From positions 1 through 11,776 of the forward strand of contig JBCBST010000101.1 of the NCBI GenBank assembly GCA_039819115.1: a stretch of 11,776 bases of DNA, given 5' to 3'. The notes below the pieces were generated by a model. The model had not been told where the DNA came from, did no database searches, and saw only the letters and a list, made by a program, of their open reading frames with translations. Below are positions 1 through 6,345 of the stretch, one piece after another (the stretch's first letter is position 1; each line of letters opens with the position of its first letter). A program made the position numbers and the translations under genes. Source of the DNA: JBCBST01 sp039819115. GTDB lineage: Bacteria; Bacteroidota; Rhodothermia; Balneolales; Balneolaceae.

Positions 1-1268
1 ACAGCAAACTGAAAAACAACCAGTCCGTTTCTAAACCATTTGGAATCACTGCCAGTGGCCTTAACCTTGACAGCTTTTGATGCCTGGAATCTGCTCATTA
101 TCAGGGAAGGATAGAACCCGGCTATTACACCCACAATGGGTACAAAACAGATAAAAGCACACCATAAATACCAGTTATTATTGATATCAAAATGAATGCT
201 TTTGCCAGCTATCGAGCTTAACACAGGTAGCGAAAAGTGAGCAAGAACGATTGCTATTAACGCCGCAAGTGTGGTCAGAAATACAGTTTCGCCCAGGAAT
301 TGAAAAATGATCTGTTTTCGTTGCCCTCCCAGTGTTTTTCGTATTCCTACTTCGCGGCTCTTCTCGGCCGATCTTGCGGTAGAAAGATTTATGAAATTCA
401 CACATGCCAGCGTAAGTATGAAAATGGCGAGAGCTATGAATAAATACAGGTAAGAGATATTTCCCTGCGCGGCAATATCCACATCAACTCCTTTCCCGAA
501 ATGAATTCCCTTCAGAGGCTGAAGGTGAGGTATAAAGCTGTGGTTTGCTGCTCCCTTGTTTTGTCCTGTATTGGCATTGATTACCTCCGCAATCTGAGCT
601 GTTATCGCTCCAGAATCTTCACCTTTATTCAATAAAACATAGGTTATATAATTATTTCTGCCCCAGCTTGTTTGTTGTTGTCGTATGGGTGTAACGAAAT
701 GAAACTGAAGGTGAGAATTCTCTGGTACATCTTGTATTACGGCAGTGACCTCCAGTTCGGCGTTTCCTATTGAGAGCATGTTACCGATGGGTGATTCAGC
801 TCCAAAGTATTTTTTTGCCATCGTTTCAGAAATAACCATGGCACCCGGCCTTCCCAACTCTGGCTGACCTTCTATCACCCGGTAATCGAATATCTTAAAA
901 AATCCCTCGTCTGCAGTTAGAATTGAAGATTCAATAAAGCTCTTTTGATTAGCACTAACGGTTTCACTGTTTGATTGAACCCGCACTGCCTTTTCTATCC
1001 CGGGAAGACTTTGCTGAACAGATGGAGCTAATGCCGAAGGTGTGTATTGGAAGGTTGTTTTTAAATCGGGCAGATCGAATTCTCTCAGGATTCTGTAAAC
1101 CTGGTCTCCGTTTTCATGAAATCCATCATAAGAGAGTTCATCAGATATATAAAGGGAAATAAGCAGGGTTCCGGTAAAGCCTATACTCAGCCCAAAAATC
1201 GTTATAACACTGAATAACTTGCTTTTTATGAGGTTGCGCCAGGCAATCTTGAAATAGTTCGTTAGCAT
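1..1268 (-). CDS. MacB/FtsX-type ABC transporter permease, partial (C-terminal half outside window)
   Basis: I translated this frame by hand and it is open from ATG at 1268 to the window edge, giving 422 residues with no stop. The family is usually about 800 residues, so roughly the second half is missing because of the window boundary, not because of a mutation. Visible order: short cytoplasmic N-terminus (MLTNYFKIAWRNL), first membrane helix ~20-42, a MacB-like periplasmic domain ~43-270, helices ~272-296, ~320-345 and ~366-388, and the start of a fifth at ~413. The cytoplasmic motif REVGIRKTLGG (~305-315) is the FtsX-domain signature also found in the neighbouring permease. Such permeases couple ATPase movement to the periplasm rather than forming a channel. 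The start lies 9 bases after the upstream permease's stop, whose TGA overlaps a GAGG-type ribosome site (TGAGGTAATGGC-ATG), so the two are probably translationally coupled. The substrate is unknown. Confidence 0.9.
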   Translation of the reverse strand, partial: MLTNYFKIAWRNLIKSKLFSVITIFGLSIGFTGTLLISLYISDELSYDGFHENGDQVYRILREFDLPDLKTTFQYTPSALAPSVQQSLPGIEKAVRVQSNSETVSANQKSFIESSILTADEGFFKIFDYRVIEGQPELGRPGAMVISETMAKKYFGAESPIGNMLSIGNAELEVTAVIQDVPENSHLQFHFVTPIRQQQTSWGRNNYITYVLLNKGEDSGAITAQIAEVINANTGQNKGAANHSFIPHLQPLKGIHFGKGVDVDIAAQGNISYLYLFIALAIFILTLACVNFINLSTARSAEKSREVGIRKTLGGQRKQIIFQFLGETVFLTTLAALIAIVLAHFSLPVLSSIAGKSIHFDINNNWYLWCAFICFVPIVGVIAGFYPSLIMSRFQASKAVKVKATGSDSKWFRNGLVVFQFA

Positions 1269-1277
1269 GCCATTACC

Positions 1278-3701
1278 TCAATCGGTTTTTAGACTTTGCA
1301 CCGGATTGGATAAGGAAGCTTTCACCGATTGATAGCTTACCGTACACCAGGCAATGAACAGGATGGTTACAGAACTGAATACAAACAGCCATATCGAAAT
1401 ACTGATGCGGTCCTCGTAGTTATTCAACCATTCTTTCATGAACAGGTAAGCCATAGGTAAAGCGATAACCTGCGAGATCAGGATCAGTGTGGTGATCTCT
1501 CTGCTCAGAAGGGATACAATGTCGTATATCTTGGCACCAAGCACTTTCCGGATGCCAATCTCTTTCATGCGTTGCTCGATATTGTAAGAGGCTAATCCGA
1601 ATAAACCGAGACATGCGATAAAAATGGCAACGAGCGAAAAGGCCCGGAAGATAGAGCTCAGCCGCGTTTCCGATTCATACATTACGTCAAATGTTTCATC
1701 TAAAAAGAAGAACTCGAAGGGTCGCTCAGGGCTAAATGATGCCCAGTTGTCTTCGATGGCAGGGATAATACCCGACACATTATCGGAGGAAAGGCGAACC
1801 GACAGGTAGTCGTGGTAATAGGTTTTCTTGTCTACATGAATGATGATCGGATCGTAAGAACTATGAAGAGAGTGGTATTGAAAGTCTTTAACCATTCCCA
1901 CAATTTTTCCCTTCTTTCGTACTCTTCCACTTAAATAGTATACGAGCGTTACCTCTTTACCGACCGGAGAGTCTGTCCATCCAAATCGTTTGGCAGCTGT
2001 CTCATTAATGACAAAGGCCTCTGTTTCGTCGGTTGTCAGGTCGAAAGAAAAATCGCGTCCTTCTAAAAATTCCAGCTCCAGGGTTTTACCATAATCATGG
2101 TCTACAGTAAGGGTTTTAACCATAGCAGAATCCCCTTTGTTGATCTCAGGAATGACCCAGAAGTTGTGGATTCCGGTTTGGATACCTGGCAACCCGGAGA
2201 CCGCAGAAGCAGACTCTACCCCTGGAATTCTGAGCATTTCCTGCTTCAGGGTTTGAACGTTAAACTGATTATCTGTTTCGCGTACCGGGATAATGAGTAC
2301 CTGATCTTTATTGAAACCCAACCGGTCGTTTTTAACAAAATCGAGTTGAAGGGTAATCACTCCTGTGGCAAAGATGAGAGCAGAAGAAATCAGGAATTGG
2401 AATACGACCAGTCCCCTTCTCAGGAAAGCGGTGGAGCTGCCCGCAGCGCTCATACTTCCTTTCAGCGTTCGTAAAGGCCTGAATGAAGAGAGATAAAATG
2501 CCGGATATCCCCCAGCCACACTTCCAACGAGGAACAATAACGCGATAGAGGACAGGATGGCCCGGTAATCGAGTAAGATCCACGTGGAAAGATCTTTGCC
2601 AGTCATCTCATTAAAAAAGGGCAAAAACAATTCGACCATAAGGATCCCGAGAAGAAAGCCAAGGGCAGTCATCACAAAAGCCTCACCCAAAAACTGCCCG
2701 ATAACCTGAGTTCGATAAGCTCCCATTGTTTTGCGCATGCCCACTTCCTTTGCCCGCTTAAGCGACCGGGCGGTAGCAAGATTCATAAAATTGATACATG
2801 CCAGAAACAGGATAAAAATGGCTATCGCTGCAAACAGGTAGATGTATTTGATGTCAAAATTGGGAGACATCTCGTTTTGAAGCTTAGAATGCAGGCGGAT
2901 TTCAGAAACCGGCTGTAATCCAAACGCACTTTTTCGCTCCTCAATATTGTACCCCGCATAGTACTTTTGGACAAACGTCGGGAATAATCGTTCAATGTCT
3001 GCGGCGTCTTTTTTTGATGCAAGCTGTACATAGGTATATACCGGAGGGTAGTATTGTACATTATACTCCCAGGGGCGTATGGTCTTGAGGCTTTCATACG
3101 AAAGCACGTAATCGAACTGAATATGAGAGTTGGTAGGAGGGTGTTTTACCACCGCGGTCACTTCAAAATCACCGGTAGTCCGCATATCCTTTAAGGAAAG
3201 CGTTTTACCAATCGGGTTTTCTTTTCCAAAAAATTTAACGGCTGCTTCTTCCGTGATGACAATACTCATCGGCTTTTGCAAAGCACGGGTAGGTTCTCCT
3301 TCCACGAACGTAAAAGAGAACATGGTAAAAAAGGATGAATCTGCGAAGATGATGTTGTCTTCCTGGTGTTTGGTATGATCAGGGCCAATGAATAACCCGG
3401 AAGAAGGGAATACCCGTGTAATTTGCTCGATGGATGGATATTCTGCTTTAACAGCTGGTGCTAAAGCAGAAAACGTGCTGGCATATACCTCAGCTCTTCC
3501 ATCCGATGCTGAGGTTTCGACAACCCGGTACAGCTCATCATACTGTTCATGAAAGGTATCGTATGCCAACTCATGGTGAACGTATAGTCCGATCAACAGG
3601 CAGGACGCGATCCCAACCGCCAAACCAATAACATTGATTGCGGAATAGGCTTTGTTGTTCACAAACGAACGTAATGCAATTTTCAGATAGTTTTTAAGCA
3701 T
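1278..3701 (-). CDS. MacB/FtsX-type ABC transporter permease (intact, 807 aa)
   Basis: This is a full-length permease with two FtsX-type modules. Visible order: cytoplasmic N-terminus MLKNYLKIALRSF, membrane helix ~21-43, first periplasmic MacB-like domain ~44-283, helices ~284-306, ~334-360 and ~380-402, a second-half first helix ~428-450, second periplasmic domain ~451-683, then helices ~684-708, ~733-755 and ~770-790. Each module has the same cytoplasmic motif, EVGMRKTMGA (319-328) and EIGIRKVLGA (714-723), and the protein ends in the typical tail SNPVQSLKTD. Eight helices and ~800 residues fit the duplicated permeases typical of Bacteroidota-like bacteria, rather than the four-helix E. 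coli MacB permease. It sits in the inner membrane and presumably works with the ATPase at 4132-4821 and the adaptor at 4855-6105. Its ATG follows the ancestral stop of the upstream permease relic by one base. The substrate (antimicrobial, lipid, peptide or other) cannot be read from the sequence. Confidence 0.93.
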   Translation of the reverse strand: MLKNYLKIALRSFVNNKAYSAINVIGLAVGIASCLLIGLYVHHELAYDTFHEQYDELYRVVETSASDGRAEVYASTFSALAPAVKAEYPSIEQITRVFPSSGLFIGPDHTKHQEDNIIFADSSFFTMFSFTFVEGEPTRALQKPMSIVITEEAAVKFFGKENPIGKTLSLKDMRTTGDFEVTAVVKHPPTNSHIQFDYVLSYESLKTIRPWEYNVQYYPPVYTYVQLASKKDAADIERLFPTFVQKYYAGYNIEERKSAFGLQPVSEIRLHSKLQNEMSPNFDIKYIYLFAAIAIFILFLACINFMNLATARSLKRAKEVGMRKTMGAYRTQVIGQFLGEAFVMTALGFLLGILMVELFLPFFNEMTGKDLSTWILLDYRAILSSIALLFLVGSVAGGYPAFYLSSFRPLRTLKGSMSAAGSSTAFLRRGLVVFQFLISSALIFATGVITLQLDFVKNDRLGFNKDQVLIIPVRETDNQFNVQTLKQEMLRIPGVESASAVSGLPGIQTGIHNFWVIPEINKGDSAMVKTLTVDHDYGKTLELEFLEGRDFSFDLTTDETEAFVINETAAKRFGWTDSPVGKEVTLVYYLSGRVRKKGKIVGMVKDFQYHSLHSSYDPIIIHVDKKTYYHDYLSVRLSSDNVSGIIPAIEDNWASFSPERPFEFFFLDETFDVMYESETRLSSIFRAFSLVAIFIACLGLFGLASYNIEQRMKEIGIRKVLGAKIYDIVSLLSREITTLILISQVIALPMAYLFMKEWLNNYEDRISISIWLFVFSSVTILFIAWCTVSYQSVKASLSNPVQSLKTD

Positions 3702-3702
3702 C

Positions 3703-4117
3703 TTATTCCGATTTAAGGGTTTGGGAAGGGTTGATCCTGGCTATGGAAATCGTTTGCCAGGCGACCGTTAAAAACGCGATACCGATCGGTGCCTTTTTCA
3801 AAAAAAGAAATCGACTCGGTGATTTTTACCTGAGCGGTTACCTCCGGGAAGTCAGAAGTCAGGGTCTCACCAAGAGGGTACGCGGTACGAACCCATTCAT
3901 CGGTGCCTAAAAAACGTTCTGTAAATCCCTTTTTCCCGATTCGATAGATGCGGTCCTGCTTGGTATGAAAAGAATCATAACTCAGTTCATGCGCAATGAA
4001 CAAGGCCAGTATAAAGAAACAGGACAACCCAACACTCAGACCCAGTACATGAATCAGAGTATAGCCTGGTTTCTTTATCAATAATCGGATGGCAATTCTC
4101 AGGTACTTGTTAAACAT
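3703..4117 (-). pseudogene. Permease relic: internal deletion joining N- and C-termini of a MacB/FtsX-type permease, out of frame
   Basis: From ATG 4117 the frame reads MFNKYLRIAIRLLIKKPGYT and closely parallels the N-terminus of the neighbouring 807-residue permease, with a membrane helix ~18-42 and HELSYDSFH matching HELAYDTFH there. It stays permease-like to about residue 115 (FFEKGTDRYRVF), then changes to an unrelated tail and stops at 3715-3713, giving 134 residues. In the frame whose stop is at 3705-3703, the same DNA reads GIAFLTVAWQT followed by ARINPSQTLKSE-stop. This is the family's conserved last helix and C-terminal tail (compare TVSYQS and SNPVQSLKTD in the next gene). The junction lies near 3765-3790. 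About 650-670 codons appear to be missing, and the join is not in phase. The N-terminal part has no further damage, so the deletion may be recent. An assembly error is possible. The 134-residue product is very unlikely to work as a permease. Confidence 0.85.
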
Positions 4118-4131
4118 GCTGCTACTCGCCG

Positions 4132-4821
4132 CTACACATGAAAAGTGGATTTCATATTCTCCGTTACCACATGACCGTCGAAGAGATGGATAATGCGATT
4201 GGCGAAATCTGAATCGTACGGAGAGTGGGTAACCATTACGATGGTTGTGCCTTGTTCGTTTAGCTCAGAAAGCACGTTCATAACCTCATTCCCATGATCA
4301 GAGTCGAGGTTACCCGTCGGCTCATCGGCAAGAATAAGCTTGGCATTGGCTACTACGGCCCGGGCAATAGCTACCCGCTGCTGTTGTCCCCCTGATAGCT
4401 GTTGAGGAAAATGATTGCGACGATGCATCATATTCATTCGTTCAAGAGCAGCTTCCGCCGTTTTTTTTCGCTCAGCGGAAGAAACACCCAGATACAAAAG
4501 AGGGAGCTCCACGTTCTCAAACACCGTAAGCTCATCAATCAGGTTAAAGCTTTGAAATATAAATCCGATGTTTCCTTTTCGAAGACGGGCCCGCTCTCTT
4601 TCGGTATAGGTGGATACTTCATGGCCCATAAAGTGATACTCGCCCGATGACGGGTTATCCAGTAATCCCAGGATATTAAGTAACGTGGATTTACCACATC
4701 CGGAAGGTCCCATGATGGCAACAAATTCACCCTCCTTAATCTCAATATTCACATTGTTGAGGGCGGTTGTTTCAACTTCCTCGGTAGCGTATAGTTTTTG
4801 TAGGTTTTTGATCGTAATCAT
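4132..4821 (-). CDS. ABC transporter ATP-binding protein, LolD/MacB type
   Basis: This 229-residue nucleotide-binding subunit has every expected motif: Walker A GPSGCGKST (38-46), Q-loop glutamine in FIFQSFNL (Q90), ABC signature LSGGQQQR (142-149), Walker B LILADE with catalytic E167, D-loop NLDS (171-174) and switch histidine H199 in MVTHS. The length and the sequence ADEPTGNLDS place it in the LolD/MacB/FtsE group, which powers export or envelope work rather than uptake. It would bind the cytoplasmic face of the permeases encoded just downstream. The gene starts 33 bases after the adaptor gene and ends 14 bases before the permease relic, fitting one operon. The stretch before ATG 4821 has no strong Shine-Dalgarno sequence. 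The protein is intact, and the presence of several permease genes with one ATPase suggests that it serves both intact permeases, possibly as different complexes. Confidence 0.95.
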   Translation of the reverse strand: MITIKNLQKLYATEEVETTALNNVNIEIKEGEFVAIMGPSGCGKSTLLNILGLLDNPSSGEYHFMGHEVSTYTERERARLRKGNIGFIFQSFNLIDELTVFENVELPLLYLGVSSAERKKTAEAALERMNMMHRRNHFPQQLSGGQQQRVAIARAVVANAKLILADEPTGNLDSDHGNEVMNVLSELNEQGTTIVMVTHSPYDSDFANRIIHLFDGHVVTENMKSTFHV

Positions 4822-4854
4822 AGCAGAGTCGTTTTCAGTGTAGGCTTAAAAAGG

Positions 4855-6105
4855 TTAGTTCAGATTCAGTATTTCGTTATTTCCAAAGGTGGAATAGCTG
4901 GATATAATCACCTGGTCACCAATGCTGAGACCGTCCAGCACTTCAAAGTATTCGGGATTTTGGCGTCCAAGTTTTATTTCCTGTCGTGTAGCGCTCTTAC
5001 CGTCCGCAGCCAGCTTAAAGATCCAGTTACCCCCTGTAGTTTGATAAAACCCACTTCGGGCGAGTAATACGGCCTGGTCGGCATCTCCTAGTTCGAGTCG
5101 TATACGAAGGCTTTGCCCTCTGCGGATTCTGTCGGGTACTTCGCCGGTAAACTCCATGTCTACCTGGAACTGGCCGTTATCGATAACGGGATATACTTTG
5201 GTAATTTTTAAGTCGTATTCCGTACCCGAAAACACAAAACTACCTGCAAGACCGGTTACAATCCGTGGTAAGTGAAATTCGTCAACAGGTACCCGTACTT
5301 TAAATTGATCAAGGATATCCACTTGCCCGATTCGCTCTCCCGGGGAAATAGACTGGCCCTGTTGAAGATCGATGGTGGTAAGCTGACCTTCTATGGGAGC
5401 ACTGATCAGCAGATTATTCAGAATAGACTGTACAGCATCCAGGCTTCTCCACATGCGCTGTTCAGAATCGTTCAGCTGTTTTAACTGTTCCAGTGTCTGT
5501 ACCGAGTCTTTAACAAACGACTCATAGTTCAGCGCATATCGCTTCTGCTGGAATTCATAGTTCTCTGCGACTTCCTCAAATTCCTGTAGCGAAGCCAGAT
5601 CTTGCTCATATAGCTGCTTTTGGCGTTCGTATTGGGGCTTCAGTAACTCGAGTTGATATTCGGCGTTTGCAAGCTGCTCCTTTAACTGAAGAGAGTTTTG
5701 TTCAAGATTGAGACGGGAGTTGCGCACATTGTTAATCTGATCATATAAACTCGCTTCCTGCTGCAGTACCTGGAGTTGTAAATTCGAATTAGAAAGTTGA
5801 ATAATCGGAGCGCCCTCTTCTACCAGTGTACCGGTTTCCAGCATTACATTTTGTACCACTCCACCTTCAATGGCGTCCAGGAAGATCGTTTTAATGGGCT
5901 GTACCGTACCGGTTACCTGGATAAACTCCTGGAAGTTTCCGGTTTCAATGGTATGAATACGTACTTTTTCCCGGTCAACATTCAAAGATGAACGCACATC
6001 CATTAGTAGAAAGCTGTAGACAAAAAAGGAAATCAAAAGCCCTCCACCTGAGAAGGCAAAAATCTTACCGCTTGTCCAAAACCTTTTTTTAATCGCTCGA
6101 TCCAT
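4855..6105 (-). CDS. HlyD/MacA-like periplasmic adaptor (membrane fusion protein)
   Basis: This 416-residue protein has the layout of a periplasmic adaptor. It has a short basic N-terminus (MDRAIKKRFW), one uncleaved membrane anchor ~15-35, the first half of a lipoyl-type domain ~70-108 (GGVVQNVMLETGTLVEEGAPII), and a long Gln/Leu/Glu-rich helical hairpin ~108-230. The second lipoyl half follows at ~232-262 (LLISAPIEGQLTTIDLQQGQ), then beta-barrel and membrane-proximal domains to the end (GLSIGDQVIISSYS near 393-405). In MacA-like proteins the hairpin docks on a TolC-type channel and the barrel region contacts the permease. It is the first gene of the operon, directly behind the sigma-54-type promoter at 6135-6150, and is followed by the ATPase after 33 bases. 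No lipoprotein Cys box is seen. No TolC-like gene is in the window, so the outer-membrane partner must lie elsewhere or past the left edge. Confidence 0.92.
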   Translation of the reverse strand: MDRAIKKRFWTSGKIFAFSGGGLLISFFVYSFLLMDVRSSLNVDREKVRIHTIETGNFQEFIQVTGTVQPIKTIFLDAIEGGVVQNVMLETGTLVEEGAPIIQLSNSNLQLQVLQQEASLYDQINNVRNSRLNLEQNSLQLKEQLANAEYQLELLKPQYERQKQLYEQDLASLQEFEEVAENYEFQQKRYALNYESFVKDSVQTLEQLKQLNDSEQRMWRSLDAVQSILNNLLISAPIEGQLTTIDLQQGQSISPGERIGQVDILDQFKVRVPVDEFHLPRIVTGLAGSFVFSGTEYDLKITKVYPVIDNGQFQVDMEFTGEVPDRIRRGQSLRIRLELGDADQAVLLARSGFYQTTGGNWIFKLAADGKSATRQEIKLGRQNPEYFEVLDGLSIGDQVIISSYSTFGNNEILNLN

Positions 6106-6134
6106 AGTCTTTTTATTTGGTTCAGGTGAATAAT

Positions 6135-6150
6135 GTCAATAGCCGTGCCA
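6135..6150 (-). promoter_or_regulatory. Candidate sigma-54 (-24/-12) promoter for the ABC export operon
   Basis: Read on the minus strand the bases are TGGCACG-GCTA-TTGAC. The -24 block is a perfect match to the sigma-54 consensus TGGCACG, and the distance from the -24 G (6149) to the -12 G (6137) is exactly 12 bases as required. The -12 block is TTGA where the consensus is TTGC, a single departure at a usually conserved base. Transcription would start near 6124, leaving a leader of about 19 bases before the adaptor ATG at 6105. The adjacent divergent gene encodes a sigma-54 activator, which strongly supports the call. Confidence 0.75.
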
Positions 6151-6176
6151 AACCTTCTGTTTGGATCATTTCCCCC

Positions 6177-6193
6177 TTTTTTGGCCATTTTTT
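6177..6193. other. Two phased T-tracts between enhancer and promoter
   Basis: Runs of six T lie at 6177-6182 and 6188-6193, starting 11 bases apart, about one helical turn. Phased A/T tracts bend DNA. Here they lie between the enhancer-like repeats (6203-6252) and the -24 element (6150), where a bend could help an NtrC-type activator loop onto sigma-54 polymerase. Two tracts are few, so this is only suggestive. Confidence 0.35.
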
Positions 6194-6202
6194 AGGATAC
6201 CT

Positions 6203-6252
6203 ATGTCCGATTTAGTACACTTGGTGTTCGAAAACGAACACTATGTATGCGA
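6203..6252. promoter_or_regulatory. Candidate enhancer (UAS) array for the adjacent NtrC-type regulator
   Basis: The core is a perfect inverted repeat, GTGTTCG-AAAA-CGAACAC, at 6224-6241. A degenerate copy, ATGTCCGATTTAGTACAC, occupies 6203-6220 and matches the core at 11 of 18 bases, mostly in the outer arms. A left half-site, GTATGCGA, occupies 6245-6252 and matches GTGTTCGA at 6 of 8. The three left arms begin at 6203, 6224 and 6245, exactly 21 bases (two helical turns) apart, so dimers would bind on one face. The core centre is about 108 bases upstream of the predicted start of the ABC operon, normal for NtrC-family sites. The array also lies ~100-140 bases upstream of the regulator's own ATG, so it might control that gene too. 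Confidence 0.65.
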
Positions 6253-6345
6253 GTGACCTTCTTTTAAAGCGCAGAATGGGCATACTGCATCGAAGGAACA
6301 CAAAAAGGTATACTTCTTGAATACGAAGGAAGAAAAAGAAACCCC

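Noticed and set aside
187..405. 72-residue minus-strand ORF
   Set aside because: It lies inside the partial permease at 1-1268 in another frame. The permease frame is open throughout and has clear family motifs, so this is a shadow.
971..1162. 63-residue plus-strand ORF
   Set aside because: It is antisense to the N-terminal part of the partial permease and has no recognisable domain or upstream ribosome site.
2097..2474. 125-residue plus-strand ORF
   Set aside because: It is antisense to the intact permease. Its composition is that of a shadow frame and it has no independent signals.
6148..6164. CCAAA-N7-TTTGG inverted repeat overlapping the -24 element
   Set aside because: The arms are only five bases and partly consist of the promoter motif itself. 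It is likely chance.
6277..6288. TGGGCATACTGC as a sigma-54 promoter for the response regulator gene
   Set aside because: The distance between the GG and GC elements is only 8-9 bases, whereas sigma-54 promoters need 12. It is also a poor match outside these dinucleotides.
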